A stretch of DNA of 64,000 nucleotides from NCBI GenBank assembly GCA_008973525.1, contig WACJ01000127.1:1-64000 (forward strand). Direction: 5' to 3'. How positions within the stretch are numbered: the stretch's first letter is position 1; each line of letters begins with the position of its first letter. The notes below the pieces were generated by a model. That model was not told where the DNA came from, searched no databases, and saw nothing but the letters and a program-made list of their open reading frames with translations. Position numbers and translations under genes: made by a program. This DNA comes from Stenopsyche tienmushanensis. Taxonomy: Eukaryota; Arthropoda; Insecta; Trichoptera; Stenopsychidae. Below, in pieces: positions 24,781 through 35,993 of this stretch.

Positions 24781-25359
24781 AAATTTAATTTTGCAACTAT
24801 TTTATTGTTATTTAACGCGAATCCGTTCAATATGAATCGGTTTGGTGGTATGTTGATCCATAAAATTAATATTTGGCAATCGTGCGTCTTTACTTCATCA
24901 TGGCCACTCACTGTTCCAAATTATCTATGAACTTCAAATAGATCCTTTTAGATTATATTTTTGTCCATTGTGGTTTCTGGAGAATCGTTTAAAAGCAATG
25001 GAGGCATTTTACTATTCATTTTGCATAAAAAACTTACTTTAATAATGTCCGAATGTAAATATTTTTACATTTAAGGAAGATTCATAATTATCTATATCCA
25101 ATAAAATACCTTTGATATTTACTTGCTGCAAGAATTTAAGACATTTTTGTATTATTTGATATGTGTTCATCGAATTTATCAAGGTTTTTTAAAAATATTT
25201 TCGTCGTTAATTCATTAGTTTCGTTGAATTTTCAGCACGTGCGGAAATTTTTAACTCAAGGATTTCCTGAGAATTTTACAGCGCACATTTTATTTTTATT
25301 CGATGTCGTAAATTGAATAAAAGTAACGCGTAACATCCCTGAGTTGGATTAATGGCGAA
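24781..25359. other. AT-rich non-coding stretch
   Basis: A 25-bp segment at 24900-24926 (CACTCACTGTTCCAAATTAT core) recurs at 59064-59088 and is probably a fragment of a dispersed repeat. Nothing else was recognised. Confidence 0.4.
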
Positions 25360-25450
25360 GTGGGAAGGTTGTGTCGTGGCGTAGAGTGTTCGGCTGTTGC
25401 CCACCTTTTCGGAAGTATGAGCGTAACGTATCGCCCCGTAGGAGTACCTA
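25360..25450 (+). repeat. Possible SINE head derived from tRNA-Asn
   Basis: GTGGCGTAGAGTG followed by TTCGGCTGTTGCCCACC (25376-25405) closely resembles the D arm and anticodon arm of tRNA-Asn, whose anticodon loop has C-T-G-T-T. The D-loop is shortened and the T arm is decayed (AGTATGAGCG), so this is not a working tRNA gene. It most likely marks the start of a tRNA-derived SINE of a different family from the five copies elsewhere. Confidence 0.35.
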
Positions 25451-25767
25451 CGCCCGGGAAATGGGAAAGTTGTGTCCCGGATCAGGTTAAACGGATTATT
25501 CCGGGTTCAGTTCCAAAGCCGGCGTTGCGTGCATTTAGAACCACCCGGTTGTGGATTCTGCCAAACCGAACGCTAACGCGAGGTGAGCCCTTAAGTTTTT
25601 CGCGATCCGACTTAAGTCACGAGGAACAACCGTCCTGTTTCCAAGGAATTCGGAAAAGAATCAATCTATTTTCGATAGAGAATGATGTTGTAACCGCAGA
25701 CGAAAAATGCGCAATTAAATATAAAATAAAAATATATCCGTTAGCGGTCGGCTCATTCCTGGAATAG
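25417..25767 (+). other. Unrecognised open frame
   Basis: An open frame starts at ATG 25417 and runs 116 codons; it is open further upstream to 25360 without an ATG. The product is basic with no domain, signal peptide or membrane segment I recognise. It begins inside the tRNA-like sequence and lies in a GC-richer island, so it is most likely fortuitous. It is noted as the longest frame in the window. Confidence 0.2.
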
Positions 25768-27135
25768 AACCACAAAAACATGATTGGAATTTGTCGACAT
25801 TTAAATCATATATGTATACCTTTTACAAAAGAGATATATATTTACAAATATATAATTAAGAAGCGCTTTTTTTAAAAAATAACTATTAAAAACACCCTCG
25901 TCTATAAATTCGCAGTATGCATTCAAATAGATTATAATTAAATAATTTCCTAGATAAGCGAGAGTATCCCGAAACAATTCATAAGGTTAAGTCGGCTACA
26001 AAATAGGTTCAAATGGGCGCTCATCTAACTCCACATAATTCCATAACCCACCCCTTTTGCCCTTAATACCTATATAATAAACAGCTTAGAGTTGGCCATT
26101 CATTTCAATAGCCAGATATACCTGACGGTCGCAATAACAGCCTAAACTTTATATTAATTTAAATACATAATCTCAAAGGACCACAGACACCAAAGTCATA
26201 TACCTGAAAATAGATTCGCGACCCAAAACCACTTCAGACAAACCATCCAATAGCCTCCAATCCCCAATTAAAATCATCTTTATTATCAGCCACAACCACT
26301 TTGAGACTATATAAGGAGATCAATACCTAATAAAATAATTTATTAATAAAAATATTTTATCGAGAAAATGCGTAAAAAAATGCCGCAGTGCCACATAGGG
26401 AGTAAAAGTAATATATACATTTTTTGTGGGTATTATTTTTGAGATGTAGAATAAGTGCGATATGGACCCCGATAGACCCTTATCCCCAGTGCGACAATCG
26501 ACGCTAACGACACCTAGCGGCCGCCGGCGCCGGTAGATAACCTTTGCTATCACATTTAGCGTGTAATCTCGCAAGATTAGGTAAATGCTCCTTAACATAT
26601 ATTCGGTCACCTTTGAGAAAAGTACAGGATGCTCTCAAGGATTCCGTCATATGAATATATTTTACGAAAATCAAATATTAATAATTAAGTAATAGGAAAA
26701 GTCATTAGCTGCAGCGACTCGTTTGAAAAGGGGCTTAGATGACATCGAACGAAAGAGGTAACCGCAGTGAATAATAGGGTGTAATGAATCTCGATTTCCC
26801 AAAGGATAGAACGCATATAAATCATGTTGATAATGAAATCCATCTTAATCAAGATTGACATTGTCACCTGAGAGTAGCGAATCACAACCTCCATCAGCAA
26901 TTTTGAAGCTGATCAATTTAGGGGGCGGTTTCATTTAGTGTTCTCTTTCTGCAACACCATTGAATTGTACATTATATAATTATTAACTAAAACAGTATAT
27001 TAATACTACACTAATTAACTTTTACCTCCATCGATTATTTATGAATTAATTGCAGTTTTAACTCCATACGTGCGAATGCGAGTTGCGTTAACGTATTAGT
27101 TCTGCTTTCAAAACGTGAGTCCGCACCGTAAAGTG
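25768..27135. other. Non-coding stretch
   Basis: A pyrimidine/AC-rich segment lies at about 25990-26290, and a short GC-rich spot with CGGCCGCCGGCGCCGG at 26518-26533. No gene or known repeat was seen. Confidence 0.4.
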
Positions 27136-27544
27136 TTAACCCTTTAAGTAGTGAGCTAATATAAAATCATCATAAAATTAGATGCTATATTTTTATGTCC
27201 GTCACTTGTTATCCGTACAAATCCACTTATCTGTCGGGATCGTCGCACCGTGTATGAAACTTGTACATGAATAAATAAACACTGTCGATAGCATACATTA
27301 TTCGATAATTTCTTCAAATAAACATTAACAATACACTTAAAATCGATTTATTGTATCATTATAAGTCGATCTATACAATCTAACGATGCATGCAAGATAC
27401 TCTCTCCGTCTCTGTTTCTTTCTGAACTCAACGTGCAAGATACTCTCCGTCTATGTCTGTCTCCGAGCTCAACATGTAAGAATGCTCTTTCTGAATTATT
27501 GAAATTCGGACACAACACTGTGTCTTACCTCTTTAAGGGGTTAA
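27136..27544. mobile_element. piggyBac-type MITE, copy 1, TTAA-flanked
   Basis: Perfect TTAA lies at both borders (27136-27139 and 27541-27544). The ends read inward CCCTTTAAGTAGTGAGC and CCCCTTAAAGAGGTAAG, an imperfect inverted repeat. It is 409 bp with no transposase. Near its right end it has a CT-rich stretch with CTCTCCGTCT and GAGCTCAACATGTA that is shared, reversed, with the element at 38182-38594. TTAA duplication and C-rich ends point to piggyBac. Confidence 0.75.
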
Positions 27545-29377
27545 CATATGAAAAATCAATTGATATACTTAATTTTTTCATCTTAAAACAAAAAAATAAG
27601 CTTCTGTTAAAAACATTTTTTTTTAAATATTTTTGCGCAACTCCCTAATAAATTACTCGATGATATGTTTATTAATTAGAGCGTTTTTACAAAAACTAAG
27701 TCTAGTTGAATTTTGGATCGATCTTAGTAACTGCACCAAATTATTTGAAATCTGCTGTTTATATTGAATTTATTATATGTTATATCACTGCTGGATTGAT
27801 GCAATAAAAAGTGTACAATATTTAGTTGATGAATTAAACATAAATTTGTGGAAAAAATACGAATTCGCAAGTATGGAGCATCCTCTGTATGACGTCACAA
27901 AGCGCAATCCTTAAGGGTTCGCTTAAGGAAGAAGGCCATGTGGGATTAGGCTCGCAACACAGGACGCAGGTTAAAGGATCTTCTATCTAATGTTTATGTT
28001 GGGACAGTGTCGTGGGAGACGAAGGACTCCGAGAGGACGAGGGAGAAACCCGAAGGCACCTTGAGACCAGATTAGAACTTCTGCAAGCCACCTCTTCAAA
28101 ACACCTTAGTGCCGGATTACGAGACCAATGGGAGGAACAATTGTCGGGGGCGATATTTCGAAATAAGGTAAGGGGCCGCTTGGATTGTGATCCTGATTCG
28201 ACTAAAGTCTCCCAAATATTCTATTCATATTCAAAGCACACTAAACACTTTATAGTTGCATAAATCATCGTTTTAAACAGGAAGCCAGCCAACGGCGTCT
28301 TAGAGCGTCGCCAAATCAATTTAATTTGGGTCACGTTGTTGGAATCGCTTCTAGAAGTTCTACCAAATCATGAAGAATCATCTATTTGCGATTGCCTTTT
28401 CCCAATGAGCCTGTTCTGGAGGCGCGTCATTGCCGGGTCTGAATGAGCAGCAAATGGGCCGTTCGTTTTCTGCTTCGTCGTTAATTAAACGCGCGAAGGT
28501 GATTCAGTTTGCGTCGTTGACACACTTTGAGAACAATTGGAATGCAGGAAAGACACGGATAATTTCAAAGAACCGGACAAGAAGGCGACTTGTTGTCCGC
28601 CGGTCTGAAATATGATTTCTTTGAGTTTAATTGGTTGCGGCACCTCGTTGGCCGTGACGTGCGTGAACAAAGGATGGCTCTGTGCCGTCGCTTGGATGAC
28701 TTCTTGGATGAGTTCGCAGCATCATCAGGTGATGCTGGCATTTTATGTCACATTCAAAGGCGCGTTTGCAACGCGTAATTCCGTCTGCTTTGACTTATTA
28801 CTTTTATGTTACCGCTTTATAATATTTCCTGCACTTTAACAAAACGACACTCTTTTCTGTCAGGAATAAATTTATGGCTTATTAAAACTACTTTGTGAGA
28901 GCTCATGTGTCTTTTAACAACTGTTAAAATTTTAATTGAGTTTTTTTGGGAAACGTTCTTTGATTTCAAGAGCTTTTTATCCTGCCGCCCACTTTTATTT
29001 TGTATATTTAAGAAACAAGAATTTATTTTTAAGTCGTTTTATTTCATGGACGTAGCAAAATATTAAGGGATTTGAATTTAAAAAATACATTATTACCCTA
29101 AATAAAAATAACAAATATAAATCAAATCACAACATACCCATTTATCGGTTCTCAAATATACAGAAATAATAAAAATTGAAATGCTATTAATATGCTTTTA
29201 TGTATTAATATTTTGTATGTTCTCTTCAATTAATTTCCTACTATTATAACCTTTGACATTTTTTTTTCAAATTGTTTCAAAATTTGACGGGATTTTTGCC
29301 ATTAATTTTGTCATTTGGATAATTTTATTTGGGATACATTCAAATAAAGAAAGACACTCCCAATAATTTAGCATTCT
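27545..29377. other. Non-coding stretch with a long GC-richer island
   Basis: The island spans about 27880-28800. Within it, an 83-codon frame (28012-28263) and overlapping frames at 28430-28839 show no domain. A donor-like AAG|GTAAGG at 28166-28171 could mark an exon, but no partner exon was recognised. The flanks are AT-rich. Confidence 0.35.
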
Positions 29378-29453
29378 TTTTTGAAGTAAAACTTCTATAG
29401 ATGCGGTAAGGCAAATTGGGCTGAACGAGACGAAAAGTGAAACTCCAAGCAGA
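29378..29453 (+). repeat. Dispersed repeat D, fragment 1
   Basis: The segment TTTTGAAGTAAAACTTCTAT, then GGCAAATTGGGCTGAACGAG, then AAAAGTGAAACTCCAA aligns closely with 59350-59436. The rest of the repeat is absent here. Confidence 0.6.
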
Positions 29454-29720
29454 ATCAAATAAATACTTTGTTTTACAACAAGGTTCCGACATTTTCTGAA
29501 TTATTATAGACTATTAAAGAAAAACTGTTTTTATACAAACGCTTGAACTTCTTTTAGCACGAAAGATACGTTCCAAAGACTGCCGTTCAAAAATCATTCA
29601 TTCAATCAGTCATTTTCAAATTAAAATTCAGGCTTACACAGATGATAACAACATGGCTATAAAAGCAATAGAAGACATCTGCATCTAATCAGGGATAGTA
29701 AATCTACAAAAATTACATCT

Positions 29721-30100
29721 TTAACACTCTCGTCGCCGACCGTGAATCGGTGTTGTTTCTCACGGGGCCTAAATTCGTTAGTCGGAGCGTAAGCAAAAGG
29801 AATAGCGATGCGATATTATAACACACGGGATAAACAATCATTAGTCAAATTAACGAAAATAAGTAAGTCCGAACAGACAAGGGTAGAAATGAACTTCTAG
29901 AAAGAGAATGGTTGTGATCGAAAAATGCAAAGTTCCGACAATGAAAAGAAGAAACCGAAAAAAATGTTTCACGGTTTAGAAATTCATAAAACTCTGCAGG
30001 TCAAATTTATGAGAAGAAATTTTACTCTTTGTTACAAAAAGATGAGATAAATTCTCAATCACCAGGAAGTGAAAAAAAATATAAAAAAAGGTTACAACAT
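29721..30100 (+). repeat. Possible piggyBac-like 5' end
   Basis: TTAA at 29721-29724 is followed by CACTCTCGTCGCCGACCGTG, which looks like a piggyBac-type terminus. A 42-codon lysine-rich frame (about 29927-30052) follows, but its product is not recognisable as a transposase. No opposite end was found. This is a tentative call. Confidence 0.25.
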
Positions 30101-30431
30101 ATTGTCTAAAATCATATGTGTTTGAATTATTTTAATGAATACCATGCTACATAATATAAAGTTATATTTTACTTTAAACATAATTTTATGTATAATATAC
30201 GTATATTTTAGTTATTTTAATTTTATGTCTTTATATGTTATATCTAATATATATTTTTTATATTCCGTTTATTTTGTATTTGCATGTGCTTACTCCATTA
30301 AATAGAAATGAAATAACTTGTTAAATCGTATTTAAGTGGAGGAAGAAAACATCCAACGAAATTATGGAACGCCCGTCGCGCATATACGGTGGACGCGGCG
30401 ATGTACGAGTTAATAATTTTTATAATATACA

Positions 30432-30605
30432 TGTAGGTAGTGTCGCAGTTAAGCGATTGGACTCGTAGCTCAATCACCATGGGTTCAAATCTACAGGAGG
30501 TGTGATTGGCGACCACATTTTTAAAAATATATATACGCCATGAAAAACCATGTCAAAATGGTTGGCAATGGTCCTATAAAAGGGATTGCTAAAAGCTACC
30601 TCAAA
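30432..30605 (+). mobile_element. tRNA-derived SINE, copy 4, near full length
   Basis: It starts TGTAGGTAGTGTCGCAG and has an A-box-like AAGCGATTGGACTCGTAG. The B box is GGGTTCAAATCTACAG. It runs through GGTGTGATTGGCGACCACAT and CATGAAAAACCATGTCAAAA, and ends GCTAAAAGCTACCTCAAA. The order of tRNA head, body and A-rich end matches the copy at 6539-6718. No target-site duplication was identified. Confidence 0.75.
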
Positions 30606-32619
30606 TTCATATTCAGATAGTGGAATCTGATCTAAATCTTTCTAATAAGTATAAGTATAATAAAAAGAAGAATCTTATGATAAGTGTGAAATGATCAATC
30701 AAAATCAATCGTTCACTTGAGCGTTGTGATTTTTTAAACATTAAAATGTATCTATATACATTTATGTTTTTAACAGTCTCATTATATATTTTGAGACAAG
30801 AGAAGAAAGTATTGCTATCAAAAATAGAAAAGCTGTGAATCTTCTAATATGAAAGATGGATTCTTGTGTGAGGAAGGTAAAATAACGGGTTTATTTTGAC
30901 GCTGGTGTTAGATGGTAATTTTTCTTTTGCGGTCGAGTTAGCACTTGTTATTCAAAACATTTTATATTTGATCGTCGAAAAGATCTGACAGGCCTTAAGT
31001 GCCTTGGCACCCCAGTGCCGTCTTCGTTTCATTCTTCCCATAAACAAACCGGGAAAGCTATTTCTTCTTCGGCGAAGACGTTTTTGACCGATGTGTAAGC
31101 TAATTGCGTAATCACCAATTGATAGCACAAAGTATTCAGAATTAAATTGATGTTAAAACAAAGAAATGGAGATATTGAATATTGTACTATTAGAATATTG
31201 CAGAAAAAATATGATATTTTCGCCCGCTAAACAGTCCTTGAAATATCAGCTTTACGACCTATGCTTTAAAAAGATCTGGGATATAAAGAAATAATCTATG
31301 ATATTTATATGTATATGTATATCACAAAAGCATGGCTTAAACATGCACTAGTCAGAAACATAAAAAAGCCATAAAAAGTTTTCAGAGTGTTGAAAACATG
31401 GTAGCGTGTCTTTCGTGTCCGTCGGTAAGAAGATTGTCCCGTAAAATACTATCGTGTTGAATACTGTTTTCATAACATTAAATGTGTCGTCTGAGAATTT
31501 TCGGTTTCAATCGACAGGTAAAAAGCGATAAAATTTGCTGTAAAAGTTGGATATAACATATACTTTATGTTTTAAGAGCAGTCAACCCTCACTTTGCATA
31601 ACACTGAAAAACATGGATGAATTTATTTTCCACGTGAAAAAATGGCTACAGTCTAAATCAAGAAAGTTGATTGCAATCTAAGGTGACGAATGAAGTCGTA
31701 AAATGCCATCGGGTTATATTTTTCAAAAATATAACTACGCATATATTTTTAATTCTCAATGTTTACATCACTTTGTACGTCAGGTAAAATATTAATACCC
31801 GAAAAATTGACATAATCCCAGAAGAACAAGCCAAAACCTCATAATTTCCGCAACAGAAACACACTCAATAATGATGATTTGTAGCAGTGACTTTTCCTTG
31901 TAAACTGTAAATGTAACACTGACTATAAAAGATATTCATAACGAAATTGAATGACAGTCCACAAGTCATGGCTCTTATTTTATCTTTTACCTCAAGTCAT
32001 AACAGACCATGGTCGGAATTGGGATGGTGCCATAGTGTTGTATGTGCTGATTGCGACATACGACGTCATTTTAAATCTTAATTTATGCAAATGGGACGAA
32101 AAGTGGAAATTTCGCATTTACTGCCTCATTATATTAGCTTGTACCGGTAAAGGTTATGCGAATTAAATGGACGGTTCGGTTTATGTCTTATTTTCAGGGG
32201 CTGTGCACCCCTAAAAGGCTAGTTAATTCAACTTCAAAAACTATCGCTGCCAACGCATAAAAAAGTATTTCAGATAAAAGATGATTTTATTTGAGAATTT
32301 AAAACAGTTGGATAAATCGCTTTCATAAAAAATATAATAAGCACAATAAGAAATATTAAGGAATCGTGAATTAAAATTATTACTAAAAAGCCATTAATAC
32401 TTTCAAAACATTGTACCAGTAAAGTTTTTTATACTTTGCCGTCATTGAACATTAATTTTCGTTTAGAACTAGTTGATAACTTTATATTAATACCATTTTG
32501 GTTAAATAATATTAAACCAAATAACCGTATTGATAAAATTTGTGTATACAACAATATAAATAAGTACGCTTAACGCATTTGTGGACACGTCTGCAATTGT
32601 AGACGGATGCGTGTATTCA
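30606..32619. other. AT-rich non-coding stretch
   Basis: A short patch at 31617-31720 has a weak resemblance to a mariner C-terminus, too weak to call. CAGGGGCTGTGCACCCCTA at 32198-32216 is shared, inverted, with about 44325-44340 (GGTGCACAGCCCCC). It may be the end of a small DNA transposon. Confidence 0.35.
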
Positions 32620-32690
32620 TCATCATCATAGTGCAGCCACAAACAATCCACTGCAGAGCTATAGGCCTCTTCAATATCCATTGTTCTTTA
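32620..32690 (+). repeat. Arthropod LINE/SINE tail fragment
   Basis: GCAGCCACAAACAATCCACT, then GCAGAGCTATAGGCCTCTTC, is a copy of the widespread arthropod 3'-tail motif of the form CCACTGCTGGACATAGGCCTC found in several LINEs and SINEs. A CATCATCATCATA run precedes it. Only the tail is recognisable. Confidence 0.5.
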
Positions 32691-32863
32691 TTATGATGTT
32701 AATTCCAATGATTACTCTAGTAAACATTTAGAAATAGATACTATTGAAGTTGAAGCTAGTGTCAATAAATTTTACCAAGCAAACATGGATCCACCAGGTA
32801 ATGAGTCTACTGTCGATAAAAATGACGAATGTACCAACATCAATGAAAAGTCAATGAAATAAA
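32678..32863 (+). other. Unrecognised open frame without early ATG
   Basis: About 60 codons are open. The reading begins SIVLYYDVNSNDYSSKH and includes EASVNKFYQANMDPPGNEST before a stop at 32861. The composition is more protein-like than most frames here (acidic, few stops despite AT-rich DNA). It matches no family I know and has no start codon before the internal ATG. It may be a fragment of a repeat or a pseudogene. Confidence 0.25.
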
Positions 32864-33141
32864 TTATATGGAATTGGAAAAAAATTGAGCTATGTTTGCT
32901 CGGTGGGCAGTTTTTATGGTCATGAATTGGGTCACTAATTCACGTCCATGAATGCGTTAAAATAAAGTTACATACACAAATATGTGTGCAAAATATTTAT
33001 AGGGTTAAGATTCATATTCGTGCAGCGTTTAATACTGTAGCGTGGGCGATTTACCATCTCCACGTAGTAGCGCTTTTAATCCGAGCAGATTTAATTCGCC
33101 AGATTAACAACGACATCTTCCGTCTCTCTTCAGGTGCAATG

Positions 33142-33484
33142 TGTTATTTTAACAGCGCCATCTCTTGAGGTCCTACGGAGACACTGCACCTGCATACCGA
33201 CGGATCGCTTCTCGACGACGACGCGCAGGAGGCGGGAGTCGGGAGAGTCGTCGGTTAACCTTGGCTGTGGAAGGTTGTCCATCCTGCAGCCAGATCTCTC
33301 TCGTGTGAAATAAACAGTTATTTAGTGAAGAGAGTCTTTCTATTCGACGCCCGTCTATTCCCTATCTATTCGCCCAGCAACGTCACGGTCTGATAGAATA
33401 ACGGACCCGTGCGATAGCGCGGCCATCCCGACGAGCACGGGGAGGCGGGAAGCCGCCTGGGGACTCTGCCGCTTTGACGTTACA
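33142..33484 (+). mobile_element. Solo LTR, copy 2
   Basis: The segment from 33220 to 33484 matches the LTR at 21763-22061 along its length. Shared blocks include ACGCGCAGGAGGCGGGAGTC, an AATAAA-containing GAAATAAACAGTT, GAGAGTCTTTCTATTCGAC and the GACGTTACA end. Upstream, TGTTATTTTAACAGCGCCAT at 33142 has the look of an LTR start, so this copy may be longer at its 5' end. No clean 5-bp duplication was found and no gag/pol adjoins it. Confidence 0.55.
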
Positions 33485-34498
33485 ATACAATAATTATCAT
33501 AATCATCCTCATAACCAATAAAAGCACTTAAATATACTGATCTGATTTCTCAAATTATAATATACACGGCATCTGAAATTGGCATAAGTTTATGTATGAG
33601 ATCCTTTGATGACTGAAATAAAAAATGTTTACTAGATGGATGCCGCCATTTGATTCGCCGATACGATATAGATATATTTTTGTCTAAAAGGTGTCTTATC
33701 CCTGGAGACACGTAGACGCCCTGGCTTCACGTAAAATATATGATAATTGTAGCACCTCAGTACGGGTCGGAAGATCATCAAAGAGGGTCATAAATAATAA
33801 TCTGGTGGCATGCGAGGGCGCCATGGTCATTAGCACGTGGCGTCCGTCAGCGACCCTGGTGACAATTTCCGACGACAATACTTCTCTCACCCCGACATTG
33901 ATTGTAATCTCGTCTCCATTTGTCTACCTGTAACAAAGGAAATGATCTCCATGAGACGCAATTTGTATGTTCCTGTGGGAGTATACGTGTCAATGTGTCG
34001 CACGCGTGTATGGGATGTGTCTTGGCTTTTTCCGGAAAAGGCTTACAGAGAGCCTACCATATAAATAATAAAAAGTGTTATGACTAGGCGCTGATTTATT
34101 ATACGTATCAGTCAGGTTGTGATCGCGGAAGTTCCGGAATGCTTTCCTGGAACAGTGATGAACAGCATGACGCAGGAATTTGTTACTAATTTTCGTAAAT
34201 ATTTGCGATGAAAAAGCAGATAAATAAGTACCTCTAAGGGCCACTGGAGTGAACATTTATATGAAATATTAAGACACTTGGATGTGATAAAAGGACCACA
34301 TTAACATATAAAAAAAAGTCCATTATTTTATGTTCGTCTTGGTAAATAAACAATGACCATTTGTACACAGATCATATCATATCATAATTTCACCATGCCA
34401 ATAAATATTTCAATTATTTACTTTCGGTTTTCAATTTTTCACAAATTCACATGCTACAGCGTAAATCAAAACTAAAATATTTAAGGGCAGGGCTACAA
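33485..34498. other. Non-coding stretch with a GC-richer island
   Basis: The island is at about 33690-34060 with overlapping open frames on both strands and no recognisable product. Around 34180-34225 a TTTCGTAAATATTTGCGATG segment resembles the upstream part of repeat D near 59339. Confidence 0.4.
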
Positions 34499-34626
34499 CA
34501 TAACATATCACTCAATAAATTCGGAGGATTTCTTTTTAGGAAGTTGCGAAAAAACGACCCCAAATGAAGAAAAAAGGTTTGAATGTGGAAACAAATCCTA
34601 CGAATTTATTGAGTGATTTGTTATCA
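34499..34626. mobile_element. Fold-back element with 32-bp inverted arms
   Basis: The left arm (34502-34533) begins AACATATCACTCAATAAATT. The right arm (34590-34622), read on the other strand, begins AACAAATCACTCAATAAATT. About 29 of 32 positions match, and similarity extends a few bases outward. The loop is 56 bases. Small elements with ends of this kind are usually mariner-derived MITEs. A transcribed hairpin (for example a small-RNA source) is possible but unproven. Confidence 0.65.
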
Positions 34627-35993
34627 ATACGATAATAAATAAATAGGTTTGTTCAACAATATATCCATCTATAATTATCTAAAAAGCCTGTATTTGTTAT
34701 AAGATTTCGATTTTCAGCTACTATTTTATATGCAAGTAAGTAAAAATGCGATTTGAGTAAATCATATATCAATTGGTTACAATATTTTAATCAAGTGAAA
34801 GATCAGAAAAAAGTCTCGATCGCTTCAGAACTCACCCCGCACATTACTTTAAAGAATATCAAATTTCTATGTCTGTTCTACTAGGATAGTTAAACGAAGA
34901 TATAGTATAAATAAATGATCTAATATCTAGTACACTTATTTATATCAATGTGTGAATCTATGGAAGGTAGATGCATTTAAATTTAGCATAGTGCGGTATT
35001 TACGTAATAAAATACGATAAACCAGTATAAAGAGGTTTAAATTCTTTGAATAAAGTCTAATAACATAAAGTAAGCAGACTTAATAAAATATGTAGGAGTT
35101 CTTTAGTCTCGACGATAGGTCCTAAGTTACGGTAAGCGTTTAGAATTGCTATGGGTAATACGTGACCAGGAAGGTGGACCATAAGTATTCTACTCCGCAG
35201 TGCTTATTTTCCACCGTAAGGTGCTGCATTTTTCTGCAAAAAGGGGGTCCGGCGGAGGAATAACGTACACCCGTTTAAACCTTTAGGAAAATTAATATTT
35301 TGCAATTTAATCGGATAGATGAAGTTTATTTGTCTCGGCGAATTCGAAGCTTTAAGCTCGAGTTACTTTGTTTCTTAACGACATTAGTGGTGCCAAGTGA
35401 CCTGGCCGAGCAGAGAGCTTTAACTTAGTTATACCTGGACACTTTACATTGCGTACCTCGTTTCCGTTGGCAGACTACCGACTATGATGAATGACGGCCA
35501 AAAATCATTCACAAAGTGAAGTAAACGGGCAGGCAGCCAACAAAGTTTTCTTTATTTTACGAAAAATTCGAATATATTATTTGAACAATCAATACGGAGC
35601 TGATTCTTCCTGTTGGAACTCGAGCAACAACGGATATCTTGATTGACGTGTGCTAATACGACGGTATGTATGTGTTTTTTGTTGTTTTTTTTTTTAAACT
35701 TGACGATATAATTTATCATATCGTGAAGTATGTTAATGTATTTTTATTTCATTATTAAATCAGATGTTATCAATCTTTTAAGATAATATATTTATAAGAC
35801 ACTTTTTATAATAAACCCTGTTAATACAGTACGTACAGATTCGTGCGTTTCTTTACTTCAAATTGTTTTTGTGCATACAAATGTCAGCCTCTGTGAAATC
35901 ACTGCGGGATAAATTACAGTTAGGCTTTCGAATAATTTATTATTGTATATTTAACATTTGCTATTGTGGACTGATGGAAAAGCACAAGTTATA
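34627..35993. other. Non-coding stretch with a GC-richer island
   Basis: The island lies at about 35090-35560 and is open in no frame of note; composition and lack of coding suggest regulatory DNA. A T-run at 35682-35695 follows. The rest is AT-rich. Confidence 0.4.

Noticed and set aside
28012..28263. Possible exon ending in a GTAAGG donor
   Set aside because: The donor-like sequence is short and common; no acceptor/donor partner or known protein motif supports an exon.
29640..29700. AYTDDNNMAIKAIEDI resembling a LINE YADD block
   Set aside because: The spacing to the next expected motif is wrong and nothing upstream supports a LINE.
31617..31720. Weak mariner C-terminus-like reading (VKKWLQSKSRKL)
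   Set aside because: Only one short, generic motif; no helix-turn-helix, catalytic block or terminal repeat nearby.
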